DNA of 64,000 nt from Maratus speciosus (GCA_963932465.1 CAWVRF010001069.1:155657-219656); one strand, 5' to 3'; shown: positions 47,130 to 58,141, counted from the stretch's first letter. A program made the numbers and translations. Notes: generated by a model not told the origin, from the letters alone.

Positions 47130-49480
47130 TAGTACTTAAGATGCTGCTGCTATGGACCGGTTGCAAATTGCGTCCGCTATGTCGTTCAAAGAAGAGATAT
47201 ATGAAAGACTTTTAGAAATAACAGTAGTCGATGTTTCATGCGGATTGACTTTGTAGGAACTTATAAAATCAGAACTAGGCAAGTGTGGTATTACACTATC
47301 AATTATTATTTCTTGTTTATTTGAAGGAGCAACAAATATGAAAGTTTACAAGTTTAGTTCAAAAAGGAAAACAAAGATTTTATTTACACTCACTGTATGG
47401 GACACATACTTAACTTGGTAGTAGCTGATTCAACAGTAACATTGCTCCTAGCAGAAAACTTATTTAGATTGGTGTAAGAATCTGCCGTTTTTCGAAGCTC
47501 ATCTCAAAAAAAGAATGGCCGTATGGGAGAGGCAAACAAAAATAAAATATATTGCACATGAAAAACTGCACAGGTTGCAAAAAATAGGAGCCACAAGGTG
47601 GAGGAGGTCTCTTTCTTTGATTATCGATGAGGGAATTTTAAGATGTAAGGAAAGTACAAATACAGGGAAACTATTCCATTTTATTACCGTTTCAAAAGAA
47701 ATATCAAATGGAAGTTTTGAATGCAAGTCTAAATTCATGGCAAGAAATTTGATTAGCAAATGGTTCAAATTCGACAACCTATTTATGTGTATAGTTTCAC
47801 TAGATTTATTTCGTGTTACATTTCCTATACTTCAAATTACATTTGCAAAGTGAAATCATTGACTATTCTACAACCCGGAACTTAGTAGAGAGGCTGCTTC
47901 AACAAGCAAGGAATAAAAGGAATGATAAACACTACTAGGCTTTGTATTCAAAAACAAAATATTATGCAAGTACAGTTAATAGCACATTAGAAGATAACAG
48001 TATTGATGTAGAGGTAGAATTAGATTTCAAGAAAAGAGAACTTCAAAGAAAAAAGTAATGTCTGGTGAAAAGTCAATAGAAATTTTTGGAATCTCAATTG
48101 CCCAAAACTATAAATTGGTCTTTTGAAGCGTTTTACATGGTGCCAGGACAAAGTATCGAAGTCCAAACAAAGAAATCTTAGAAGATTGTTCCTTGTTAGA
48201 CCCAAAGAAATCTACTGAAATCCTAATGCTGGATAGTTTTCCTACGAAAGTCCTTTGTAGCATTTCTAAACTTTGTAAAGTTGAAAGAAGTCAGCTACTG
48301 ATAAAGCTTAAACAGTTTGCAGATCAGTATGGAATTTTTACGACGGCTGAAATAAACTAACATTGAAACTAAACAAGACAATCTGAATGGAGCTGAAAAT
48401 ATCTGTAAATATAATAACGCAGAATCTGAATTTGAAGAAAACGAAAATATTTATGGTTACTGCTCAGAGAAGAAACAATGTTTTCGGTGTTTATCATGCA
48501 CCTTTTTTGTTATTTTTTTACTCTCACGATCTGGATTGCTTACCAGCCTGCACTGTAAAAGAAGACAGACCTTACTTAATTTACGAAAATGTATTATAAT
48601 CACAAACGGAAATATACAATAACTTCTTCCGAGTCACCCCAGATTCCGAAAAGCGTTCCTTTATCTTTAGAAACCTCACAAACTTATTTATCTTTGAAAT
48701 TTAAAGAATAATTTATAAAAATAAATTTTCATTAGCTGCCCGTAGTTTTCGAAAACGTTTCCGAGTAGCTTTTACAGTGCAGCAGAAAACCTATTTTTCG
48801 GATGCTATGAAGTCCCAAATAAATATTTTCATGTTCAACAAACGTTTTTAATTGAAAAAAAAAAATAGAATTAGCATCATTAACATTAAAATTAGCATTT
48901 TTCTGTTTCAATTGCACGCACAATTTCCGTTATGCAGCTGAAAGTGTTTAGTTGAAGTCTGATAGCACCCGAAAAACCAATTTTCCGGGTAGAGAGACAG
49001 AGAACTGATTAATGTAATGTAAAAGCTACTCAAAATGACACCGAAAATGACAGGCAGGTAATAAAAATTTACTTTTACAGATTCTTCTTCAAATTTCGAA
49101 AATAAATTGTTTTCTGAAGTTTCTAAAGATAAGGGAACGCTTTTCGGAATATTGGGTGACTCTGAAGCGGTTATCGAATATTTTCGTTCCTGATTATAGC
49201 AAATTTTCGTAGTTTAAGAAGCATCTGTTTTTTACAGTGTGTATATAGCTCACAAGTTTGTACTAATCATGCCTTGTACACAAGTCACGTATGAAAGAAT
49301 GTTTTGTGAACTTAAAATATTTAAGAATCGACTTAGATCTATTTTAAGCTAACACATTTTGTCTAATCAATCTAATCTTTCATGCATGTAGACATAGACG
49401 TATTTTATAACTTTTATAAAGATGTTGTTATAGATGAAGTAACCAGGACCAATGAAAAACTGGCCAAAAAGCACTTATGT
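47130..49480 (+). pseudogene. Broken hAT transposase (DUF4371 / ZMYM1-like type)
   Basis: Pieces of one transposase can be followed in order across frames. An N-terminal part near 47,190-47,340 resembles the segment before FEGATNM. GHILNLVVADSTVTLLLAEN lies near 47,400, followed by an in-frame stop. An open part at 47,515-47,853 contains HRLQKIGATRWRR, the conserved RLQ..ATRW motif of the DUF4371/RNase H-like region. A cysteine-containing CFRCLSC segment lies near 48,480. After the foldback insertion 48,551-49,239 come TQVTYERMFCELKIFKNRL, the C-terminal hAT dimerisation motif, and an end near 49,478-49,480. Several stops, frameshifts and the insertion make it non-functional. Confidence 0.85.
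48551..49239. mobile_element. Foldback MITE inside the transposase pseudogene
   Basis: Ends CACTGTAAAA and TTTTACAGTG. Arms of about 225 bp (48,551-48,776 and 49,012-49,239) are reverse complements with moderate divergence; shared tracts include TCCGAAAAGCGTTCC, CTTATCTTTAGAAAC and GAGTAGCTTTTACA. A spacer of about 235 bp separates them. It splits the transposase between the cysteine segment and the dimerisation motif. Confidence 0.8.
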
Positions 49481-49668
49481 TAGTAAACAGTGGTTCACAA
49501 TCACATAAACTTTCTTAGTTCGCTGTATCAGTACTAAGGTAGAGCCATTGTAGAGTCACTTTTTAGTTGTTGTAAAATCTATTTTACAATTTGTAACAAT
49601 TGAATCCAAATTAAAGAGCAATTTTTTTTTATATATAACTTGGTTTTTTATTACCGTTGTGCCCCTTT

Positions 49669-50212
49669 TTACGTGCGTTCGTTATTATATAAATACGTAG
49701 CACCTATAGTCGTCGTTCAGTCCGTCTGTCCGTCCACATATAACAGAGCAAAAACTACCCAACCGAATGATCTGAAATTTTAAATATATGATTGTTGCGA
49801 TATTTTGTCGAGCCAATTCAAATTTTATGAAAATCGGATGTATAGTTTAATTACAGGGGCATTCAAAAGTTTTTCATTACATTATGGCCAATGGGAAAAA
49901 ATTATTGCAAGTGCATTTTGATGATGTTACAGTCTTCCGAATGGTCTGAAATTTTAAGTATATAATTGTTGCAAAATTTTGTCGAGCCATTTCAGATTTT
50001 ATGAAAATTGGATGTATAGTTTAATGACAGGGACAGTCAAAAGTTTTCCGTTACATTACGGGCAATGCGAAAAAAATTATTGCAAGTGCATTTTAATGAT
50101 GTTACAGACTATGCACTTATGAAGTGCAAAAAAATATACATTCAGTACAATATGGGGTGCAAAAAATATTTATGAAACTAGTGACAGTACGAACGCACCT
50201 CATTTGCCACGT
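49669..50212. mobile_element. MITE with AGGTGCG ends, copy B
   Basis: Left ACGTGCGTTCGTTATTATA and right CAGTACGAACGCACCT, with CAGTCCGTCTGTCCGTCC and two internal copies of a TTACAGGG(G/A)CA(T/G)TCAAAAG-type unit about 190 bp apart. It is the reverse-orientation relative of 43,790-44,176. Confidence 0.6.
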
Positions 50213-50340
50213 TTGACGAGCAATTTCCTACTTGTTAATATTTACTTGGGTATTATAGTAGGATTTATATTATTATGGCTTCAGCACTGTGATTTGATTG
50301 TCTAAAGCTAAAAATATTTCGCAATCTAAATTTTAAGTAA

Positions 50341-51525
50341 CTAGGGGGCTGTGCCCCCTACGAGCTACGCGCGTCAAACTCCCTTTCAGACACCGCAGAC
50401 TCTAACAGCACACTAATTTGATCGGCTTTAAAAAGATTTCGGAAGATTGAATTATAATTTGAATCTGACAATTATAATCTGACGTAATTTTCACCAAACT
50501 TTTCTTTTTCTTTTTAATATTCACGTAGAAATACTTTTGTTAGAAATGAAATATTATGATCATCTTAAAATATCTAATAAATGTCTCGCGCAATTTTTAA
50601 ATTTAAACTGTTTTGCAATATTATTTTTTGTTCATTTTACGTAATAAGTGTAATGTGACGTAAATTCTCCTATTTCAGCCTTCTACCGAATGTTAATGAA
50701 TTTATTATTTTACAATATTCTTTCTCTTTTAAAATTCACGTATAAATATAGTTTTTATGACGTAATTTTCAACGAGTTCCTGCTTTTTATATTTTCTGTT
50801 TATAATAGTCACGTGTAAAATAAATTTTAAATTTGAAGCAAACATTATTGTTTGCGCTGTTTATGCAGCTGGCAACAGTTTAACACTAGAGCCGCCGGAA
50901 ATTTTGCTGAAGTGTTATAAAAATATTTTACACCGGAAATTTTAATTGAAACTACTTAACTTCTTTATTCAACTTATTTTAGAAAGAAATTTCTGGTGAT
51001 AATCGAAATATTTTTATTTGGTAGCGGTCAAAATGACCGATACGGCGGTTCTAGCGTTAAATTAATACAATTTTCTAAAATATGTAAAAAATATCTCTCG
51101 AAATGCTGAAAATTTGAATTTAAAATAGAAATAACACCTAAAAAAGGGAGTCAAATTAAAAAACTAAATGCAGTCTGCACACCGGGAAATTCTGACGCAT
51201 AAAATGATCTAAAAATGATTAAATTCCTATGTACAGTTTTTGCTCCTATAAAGCTTTTTTAATGGAATGATTTTGCCCAAATTTGGCATTAAATATCTCT
51301 TAAAATAATTCTTCGATTTGAAAACTGTCTGCATCAGTGTGTTTATCAAACATTTCTCTATAATACTACCGATTTTCATATTTTTGTATGCAACAGTTGT
51401 TTTAATATTAACGAAGAAAAGCCATGCTTAAGCATTCAAATTGGATGCCGATCTGCCGCGAATATCTTACGCAGATTTTCATTGGTCCATTTCCAAATCA
51501 AAACTATTTTTTATATATAGAAGGA
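50341..51525 (-). mobile_element. Non-autonomous Helitron, minus strand
   Basis: Read on the minus strand it starts TCCTTCTATATATAAAAAAT, with an A just before the TC. It ends with a GGGGGC-ACA-GCCCCC hairpin followed by CTAG, with a T just after. TC at the 5' end, a short 3' hairpin before CTRR and insertion between A and T are the diagnostic Helitron features. The 1,185-bp length includes the piggyBac-like MITE 50,880-51,060. No Rep/helicase is present. Confidence 0.8.
50880..51060. mobile_element. piggyBac-like MITE with TTAA duplication
   Basis: TTAA then CACTAGAGCCGCCGG at the left; CGGCGGTTCTAGCG then TTAA at the right. The ends are imperfect inverted repeats and the 173-bp interior is non-coding. 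It lies inside the Helitron. Confidence 0.85.
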
Positions 51526-51843
51526 TAAATCACTCATAATTAATTAGTATACTTATTTTTTCTAGCATGAAAATAGTTTACATACGGTATATAAAAATAG
51601 TACAAATATTTATTGTAAAAATTAAATAAACTACATCAGAAAAAAAACTTACTTTTTATTCAACTATTTACTAAGTGACAAAATAGCTATGTGTGTTAAA
51701 AATGTGGTTGTTAGGCATACAAACCTGATTTTCAAAAATTAAATATCCTAATATTCTCTTTCCTCTAAATTCCCCGGTAAGGGGCCCCTTTTCAGTCTCT
51801 GGCCGAGGGCCCCCAAAGGAGCCAGTCCGGGCCTGATGAGAAG

Positions 51844-52812
51844 TAAAGAAAAGAAAAAAAAAAGAATTCTTGGTGCTACACGATACGGAATAAGCTCCGA
51901 TTGAACATTCAAAGAGGCCCCAATTGGGTGCTGGGAAAGTGTTCACTCTGCCCCTTCAAATAGTGTAAATACAAGAAGTTCGCCTCATCAAAGAATCTGT
52001 CAGCAGTGATATGCTTTTAACTCTTCAATTCCATTATAGAAAGTGTCTTCCCATTTCTTCTACTATATTTTGAAGAATATCATCTTAATTAAAATCGATC
52101 AAAATGTAGATCATTTTCAACATATTCTGCGTTTTAAAAGTCAAGTATTGCAGCAGTGATATCCGCATTTTGTTTCAACGGTGCAGTGAAAGTTTCACAA
52201 CATGAAAACTGCAATCTCTAAGTGGAATTCATCTTCTTCAGTTGTGTTGATGATTTTATAGTGATTTTCTTCAGAGCATCTCTTAAAGTAAATTTCATGC
52301 AGTGAAAGATAGCATCGTTGCTGTCATTGCTTTTTATTTCATGATAAGTGTGCACTACAATTCTTTAAATACAGAGATATAAATTTTTTCCTTCTCCGTT
52401 TTTGCGGAATGTTTTTTTTTTCTTTTATTTTGTGTGTGTGTGTGTATGAGCTCATGGGGTACCCTAGTGTTATTTATTTTTATATAATATTATTATCCAT
52501 ATTATTTTTTATTTTTATTCTGATTACATAATTTAAGGTAAGTGATTTAATAAGTAGTATATCTCCAGTGATGTTTTCATTTTTGGTATTTATGAAAACC
52601 ATGGTTTTAAAGCATTGCAATCTTTTGAAATGAAAAAAAAAATGATTCATGTTTTCTATATTTATTTCTTTAATTATTTTTAACTATTTTATTCTTTTTA
52701 TCAATTTTATGCACATGCTTATATTATGTTGAGAATGTTTAAACATTTTGACGGATATTAAGAGTGTTATAATATTTAGATTATTAAAAAGTTATCTTAA
52801 AATTAATTCAAA
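51844..52812 (+). other. Remainder of the retrotransposon 5' leader
   Basis: Non-coding leader between the hAT insertion and gag, about 970 bp, with (TG)n at about 52,431-52,446. The native leader would be this plus 45,365-45,417. No splice sites or primer binding site could be assigned. Confidence 0.7.
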
Positions 52813-54129
52813 ATGGAAAATATTAAGAAACAAAAAACTGTTCTCAAAGCAAAAATTACCCGTATAAAAAATATCATAAATCCCAAAATTGATGATCAGA
52901 CGATAACTCTAGAAGAGTTAGATTTGTATCATGGTCAGGTGCAAGATATTAGTACAGAATTAAGTAAAAATCAGGAAAACGCCGTTCTTGAGAGCGATAC
53001 AACAGAAACGGAAGCTATAATTGAGGAATACAATGAAATTGCCCTTAAATTGGATGCATTAACTATCGCAATAAATACATCACGTAATAAATTAACTAAG
53101 AGTTTGAGCATTAACGATGGTGGTTCAGAGAATAACAATAAAAATACAAGTAATGTTTTTGAAAAAGCAGTCAATCTTCCCAAATTTGAATTAAAACCCT
53201 TTTACGGAGAAGCTGATCAGTGGCTCTCTTTTAAGGAGATTTTTACCACAACTATAGATCGAAATCCAGATTTGGGAGCCGTTTCTAAATTGCAATATCT
53301 CTTAGCTAGTGTAAAGGGTCCTGCCCATAAATTGATTTCCGGATTTCCTCTTCTGGAGGTCAATTATAAAAATGCATGGGACACCCTTTGCGCTCGCTAC
53401 GATAAGATTAGGGATTTGGCCATAGCACAAATAGGCAAGTTATACAATTTAAAAAATATGAAAAATTGTTCCACTTCCTCTAAAGCTATTTTCGATATAA
53501 TAGATACCTGCAATGAATCACTTCGAATTCTAGATTCTTTAAAACTTACTCAAAATGCTTTAGTGGATAACATGATAATTTATACCATAGTTCAAAAATT
53601 AAGCGATAATCTCAAAGAGCGATGGGAACTATCCCTTACCCATAATAATATGCCTAATCTCACGGAATTTCTAAAATTTTTAGAGATTCAAGCTAAAAGC
53701 TTGTTAACTTTAGAGAACCCAACTAAAACAGATGTAAGAAATATAACTTATGTCAGAGATTCTTCCGATAGATCGAAAGGCCACAAAAATTTAGAAAATA
53801 GTAAATGCGGTGTTTGCTTTGATTCGCATGCCACCCACACTTGCAGAAAATTAATAACTATGCCTGTAGATAGCAGATGGAGAACCATCCAATTGAATAA
53901 GTTATGTGTAAATTGTTTGCGTAGTGGCCATTTTGCAAGTAAATGTGCATCCAAGATGAGTTGTAAAAATTGCCACCGAAAGCATCATACTTTACTACAT
54001 AAATATGATGTTCAGGGAAATGCAGGAGCAACAATTTCCTCCAACTTAGCAACCCACAGTAATGAGACTCAACCCCAAAACGCCCATGGGTATTCCCCTG
54101 ATCAAGGAATACACATGAATTCTTTATGA
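52813..54129 (+). CDS. gag: Gag protein, BEL/Pao-like
   Basis: Structural protein of the retrotransposon, expected to form cytoplasmic particles and bind the element RNA. It has 438 residues. The first about 110 are rich in charged residues and likely helical. Residues about 122-300, starting LPKFELKPFYG and including a W-x-x-F-K-E-I-F pattern, resemble the DUF1759 region of BEL/Pao Gag. The C-terminal part has cysteine motifs: a C-x2-C start at about 332, a canonical CX2CX4HX4C zinc knuckle at 365-378 and a C-x2-C...HH...H motif at 384-396, a set typical of BEL/Pao rather than Gypsy. The start ATG has A at -3 and G at +4. It ends at TGA (54,127-54,129), in frame with pol downstream. Confidence 0.92.
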   Translation: MENIKKQKTVLKAKITRIKNIINPKIDDQTITLEELDLYHGQVQDISTELSKNQENAVLESDTTETEAIIEEYNEIALKLDALTIAINTSRNKLTKSLSINDGGSENNNKNTSNVFEKAVNLPKFELKPFYGEADQWLSFKEIFTTTIDRNPDLGAVSKLQYLLASVKGPAHKLISGFPLLEVNYKNAWDTLCARYDKIRDLAIAQIGKLYNLKNMKNCSTSSKAIFDIIDTCNESLRILDSLKLTQNALVDNMIIYTIVQKLSDNLKERWELSLTHNNMPNLTEFLKFLEIQAKSLLTLENPTKTDVRNITYVRDSSDRSKGHKNLENSKCGVCFDSHATHTCRKLITMPVDSRWRTIQLNKLCVNCLRSGHFASKCASKMSCKNCHRKHHTLLHKYDVQGNAGATISSNLATHSNETQPQNAHGYSPDQGIHMNSL

Positions 54130-54177
54130 CGGTTTATTGTGCCCGGGTACCTCAAATGTAAAAATTACGAAAACCGT
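54127..54177 (+). promoter_or_regulatory. Candidate stop-codon readthrough signal between gag and pol
   Basis: The gag stop is TGA followed by CGG, and the frame then continues open through pol. UGA-CGG is one of the known leaky stop contexts in plant and animal RNA viruses, often helped by RNA structure. Here ACGGTTT (54,129-54,135) is complementary to AAACCGT (54,171-54,177), a possible 7-bp stem enclosing 35 bases. The stem starts at the stop codon itself, closer than in the viral examples, so its role is uncertain. The alternative is a simple nonsense mutation in a single gag-pol frame. Confidence 0.6.
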
Positions 54178-57100
54178 AGTAACCCAAAAACTTGTCATAA
54201 TGAGGTTCAAATACCCTTTTTATTGGATAGCGGAAGTACTCTGTCCCTCATTCCAGAAAATCTAGCTACAGCTTTGGATATGACGTCTATTCAAAGTTGC
54301 CATCCTCTTAATGTTAACCAAACCCAGGGACAGGTCCAGATGTCCGAAAAAGTTCAAGTACCCCTCCAAATAGGGAATATCAGGCAAAATAGCACCTTAT
54401 ATCTAGTAAGGTCATACTTGCCATATGCGATACTGGGAACCCCAGAATTACAAAAATTCCATATCTCGATGGATTTTTGCTCAAATACTCTGACTCAAGA
54501 TGGAGTCATCATTATGAATGACCAAAACGTTTCCGGTCAAATTTCTCATGAAAGTTCATTCAACCACACCTTAACTTTAACGGGTGATATGAATTGCCAG
54601 AAGCCGCTTAGTTTTCCTTCCAAATCAAATCAAGCAAGTTTGTCTCAAGAGGGACATTGTTGCCTTGATACTCAAACTCTCTCGGATTATGATGATATAA
54701 CTTTTAATCATTATACTACTGAAGAGAACCTACAATTCGAAGGGCTTCTGAGCGACTTCAAAGATATTTTTGCACGCAATCGGTACGACGTAGGTAGAGT
54801 CAGATGGGAACCCCAGCGAGTAACTCTCACCTCGGAAATTCCTATCTCGCTTAGGCCTTACCGTACATCACCTAAAGATAATGCAGAAATTCAAAAACAA
54901 GTACAGGAGTTGCTGGATGCTAAACTCATTAAGGAATCCTGTAGCCCCTATTCCTCTCCCGTGACAATGGCACATAAAAAAGGAGAAGGTAAAACGCGTC
55001 TCTGTATTGATTACAGGAAAATCAATGCCATTACGAAGACAGATTCAGAGCCTTTGCCGCGAATAGACTGGCTTTTAGACAGACTTGTCAATGCCAAATA
55101 TTTTTCCACGCTAGATTTAGCCTCTGGCTACTGGCACGTCCCCCTCCATCCTTCAGACACAGAAAAACTTGCCTTTGTAACCAATCAGGGACTTTACGAG
55201 TGGTTGGTCCTCCCATTCGGATACAAAAATGCTCCGGCTCAATTCGCAAGAGCTCTCAGAAGGATCCTAAATAAACATAAGGTCAACTTCGTTACCAATT
55301 ATTTCGATGACTTTATAGTTTATTCGGACTCCTATGCCGAGCATTTGGTTCACCTTAAAACTATATTCAATATTTGCCGTCAAGAAAATCTAAAACTAAA
55401 ACTTTCCAAATGTAATTTTGCCAAATCTCAAATTGACTTCCTTGGCTATGAAATTAGTACTGGCCAAATAAAACCAGACAATGCTAATACCGAAACCATT
55501 AAAAATTTAATTCCTCCAAAAAATGTTAAAGAATTACAAAGATTCCTCGGATCCATAAACGTATACCATAAATTCATTGACAAGTATGCTAAAATTAGAG
55601 CCCCTCTAAATAAATTATTAAAGAAAGACACTCCGTGGGAATGGTCAGAAATCTGTCAGCAATCATTTGAACTACTTAAAAATGCATTAATTTCTAGACC
55701 TATTTTGAGATTATTTAATCCTAATCTCCCATGCCATGTTTTCACTGATGCCTCGAAGGAAGCTTTAGGTGCTGTATTGAAACAAATGGATGAAAATGGA
55801 GATTTACATCCCATTGCATTCCACTCAAGGCAACTAAGGCCCTACGAGCGAAATTACGCTATCACAGAATTGGAGTGTCTAGCCATAATCGATGCTCTTG
55901 ACAAATTCCATTATTATCTTCATGGAAAACCTTTCACAATACATACCGATCATGCTGCTTTAGTATGGCTTAAAAAGATAAAACATTTAACCGGTAGATT
56001 ATTCAGATGGTCACTAAAATTAAGCATGTACGATTATACCGTAAAATACAATAAAGGGTCCACAAATTTTGAAGCCGACATGCTCTCAAGAAATCCCATT
56101 TTATCAAAGGTAAATCCCCACATTCATTTATTAACCTTAGATGAAATTAAAGAATACCAAGAGTTAGATAATGTAACAGGACCTAAATTTCAAAAATTTA
56201 ATGACATTTTGGTAATTCACAAAAAGGGTTTTCAAAAAATTGTCGTACCTTTCTCCTTAAGAGAAAAATTATTAATAACAACCCATAATCAATTTGGCCA
56301 TCCAGGAATTCAAAAAATGCTAAATTTAATTTCACCACAGTACTACTGGAGCAGCATGACACAAGATATTACGCAATTTGTCAAACATTGTGAAGTCTGC
56401 CAACTAAACAAGAAATCCCACCAACCTAAATTTGGCCTTCTTGAAGCCTTACCTCCTGCAGAACAACCCTTTGATATAATATCATTAGACACAGTAGGGG
56501 GCTTCAATTATTACAATTCAACAAAAAAATACATGCACTTAGCTATTGATCACGCTACTCGTTATGTTTGGGGTTTTACCTCTAAAAATGTTACAACAGA
56601 AGTTTATATTAATATTCTAAAACAGATTTTTAGCATTCAACTTCCCAAGAAAATTTTAACGGACAGAAACCCTGCTTTTACAGCGTCTAAACTGCGTAAA
56701 TGGGTACATAAACATAATGTAAAAAAATTACTTACTTCATCTCACAGGCCCCAGTGTAATGGGAAAAATGAACGCGTAAATCAGTCCATTTGCACTCGAC
56801 TAAGACTTAAAATCAATGCTACACCTTCAAACATTCCATGGCCCAAAATTCTGGAGGAGGTGATTAACGAGTACAATAATACACCGCATTCAGTAACCAA
56901 ATACCCCCCGGCATACTTAATGTTTGGCCAATTTCCTTATCCATCAGTATTAGGCAATGAAAACTATTACCCTACGGTTGAGGAAGCCAGGAAAGAGGCT
57001 TTCCAAAGAACTGGTGAGCACCATTTAAAAAACAAAGTCAGATATGACCTAAAATTTGTGGAAGCACCTTTCAAACCTGGTGATCTCGTAATTGCAGAAG

Positions 57101-57297
57101 AATTTCATTATCCGAACACCAGGAAGTTAAGCCCGCCTTTTTCTGGTCCATATCAAATTATTGAAAAGTTGTCTAATGTAAGTTTTAAAATAAATAAACC
57201 TAACTGGTTGACAAAGAAGGACTATGAAGTAATACATGCCTCCAAACTAAGGTACTTTTTGCCCAACGATCAATTTAAGTTAACACCATCTATGTAA
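54130..57297 (+). CDS. pol: Pol polyprotein, Ty3/Gypsy-like (protease, RT, RNase H, integrase)
   Basis: Replication enzymes of the retrotransposon, about 1,055 codons in the gag frame after the TGA. The GTG at 54,139 is not a likely eukaryotic start, so I begin right after the gag stop. Counting from 54,139: retropepsin with LLDSGS at 28-33; reverse transcriptase about 235-440, with the CIDYRKIN motif and YFDD active site at 388-391; RNase H from about 534 with TDAS, ELE and TDH acidic residues; integrase with an HHCC zinc finger at about 716-753 and D..D..E at about 785, 842 and 878 (D-35-E spacing); GPY/F module near 1001-1005. All catalytic residues are present and no stops interrupt it. 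The domain order and GPY/F module are those of Ty3/Gypsy. There is no chromodomain and no env follows. Confidence 0.95.
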   Translation, partial: RFIVPGYLKCKNYENRSNPKTCHNEVQIPFLLDSGSTLSLIPENLATALDMTSIQSCHPLNVNQTQGQVQMSEKVQVPLQIGNIRQNSTLYLVRSYLPYAILGTPELQKFHISMDFCSNTLTQDGVIIMNDQNVSGQISHESSFNHTLTLTGDMNCQKPLSFPSKSNQASLSQEGHCCLDTQTLSDYDDITFNHYTTEENLQFEGLLSDFKDIFARNRYDVGRVRWEPQRVTLTSEIPISLRPYRTSPKDNAEIQKQVQELLDAKLIKESCSPYSSPVTMAHKKGEGKTRLCIDYRKINAITKTDSEPLPRIDWLLDRLVNAKYFSTLDLASGYWHVPLHPSDTEKLAFVTNQGLYEWLVLPFGYKNAPAQFARALRRILNKHKVNFVTNYFDDFIVYSDSYAEHLVHLKTIFNICRQENLKLKLSKCNFAKSQIDFLGYEISTGQIKPDNANTETIKNLIPPKNVKELQRFLGSINVYHKFIDKYAKIRAPLNKLLKKDTPWEWSEICQQSFELLKNALISRPILRLFNPNLPCHVFTDASKEALGAVLKQMDENGDLHPIAFHSRQLRPYERNYAITELECLAIIDALDKFHYYLHGKPFTIHTDHAALVWLKKIKHLTGRLFRWSLKLSMYDYTVKYNKGSTNFEADMLSRNPILSKVNPHIHLLTLDEIKEYQELDNVTGPKFQKFNDILVIHKKGFQKIVVPFSLREKLLITTHNQFGHPGIQKMLNLISPQYYWSSMTQDITQFVKHCEVCQLNKKSHQPKFGLLEALPPAEQPFDIISLDTVGGFNYYNSTKKYMHLAIDHATRYVWGFTSKNVTTEVYINILKQIFSIQLPKKILTDRNPAFTASKLRKWVHKHNVKKLLTSSHRPQCNGKNERVNQSICTRLRLKINATPSNIPWPKILEEVINEYNNTPHSVTKYPPAYLMFGQFPYPSVLGNENYYPTVEEARKEAFQRTGEHHLKNKVRYDLKFVEAPFKPGDLVIAEEFHYPNTRKLSPPFSGPYQIIEKLSNVSFKINKPNWLTKKDYEVIHASKLRYFLPNDQFKLTPSM

Positions 57298-57816
57298 AGT
57301 ATCAGATATCATATGAACTGTTATGGGATGATATTTGATAGTTGAATTTACATCTTTATGAGTATAGTATAATTGTATTTTGAGAGTCTACACTCTACTG
57401 AATGAAGTCAAGACATTTTCATTCAAGTTTGTATTTTATATGTAATGTTGGACTTAGCAATTCTAGAATATATTTCCTATTTTGATTATTTTATTTGGCA
57501 TATAATATTACCAGTGTCTTGCATTTATTAATATAACTAGTTTTTATCATGTTCAATTGTTTATGGTATTGAAAATTTTAGTGGTATTATTCTTATTATT
57601 TGTATTATTTTTACTATTTTTAATATTTTTATTATTGTTGTGATATCACATGTTAACTATACGAAAGAAATAACTCATCTCCAGGCAGCTCGATTAAAAG
57701 TAATTCACTTCCAAAATTTTAACATCCTTTAATAAAGAATGCTTTATACTTTCCAGGCGACCCTCGTGTATAGAAGCCGGCCCATCCCCGGGGACTTGTC
57801 TGGAAAGGGGGGAAAT
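57298..57816 (+). other. Retrotransposon 3' non-coding region with polypurine tract
   Basis: AT-rich, no coding frame. It ends with the purine-rich GGAAAGGGGGGAAA (57,802-57,815) right before the 3' LTR, the expected primer site for plus-strand DNA synthesis. Confidence 0.85.
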
Positions 57817-58141
57817 TCTAAGAAAATTATAAAGATTGGACCTATTGATTAGTTTTTGTAATGAATCGTCCCTCAATTTGGATACGGGCCCAATGACTGA
57901 TAATCACGGGTTTGGCGGGGTAGCCAACTAATCCATTTTATCGTTAAATTAATAGAAACACATGGCCTTTTTTAACTGGTAACCCTAGGAGATGAGCAAT
58001 TTCAGAGATATACCTCTACGCCACTTGGTATCTAAAGTCTAACCTGTAAACAGCTATGGAAATTGATTGCCACTTTTTTGATTATTTAAATAAAACTTAA
58101 TAAAGTTACTTTCAGTGAATACTGTCATTTCGTTAAAATGT

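Larger units (their letters stand above)
45418..51835 (+). mobile_element. hAT element inside the retrotransposon leader, perfect 8-bp duplication
   Basis: The ends are CAGGCCCGGACTGGCC and its inverse GCCAGTCCGGGCCTG, with further G/C-rich repeats (GGGGGCCC) just inside both. The 8-mer ATGAGAAG flanks both ends exactly (45,410-45,417 and 51,836-51,843), the hAT signature, and shows it inserted into the retroelement leader. The 6.4-kb body holds a decayed transposase (47,130-49,480), at least two MITEs, and a Helitron with its own MITE. It cannot encode a working transposase, yet its ends and duplication are intact. Confidence 0.93.

Noticed and set aside
54139..54141. GTG as an independent pol start
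   Set aside because: Eukaryotic initiation at GTG is unlikely, and the frame is continuous with gag apart from the TGA.
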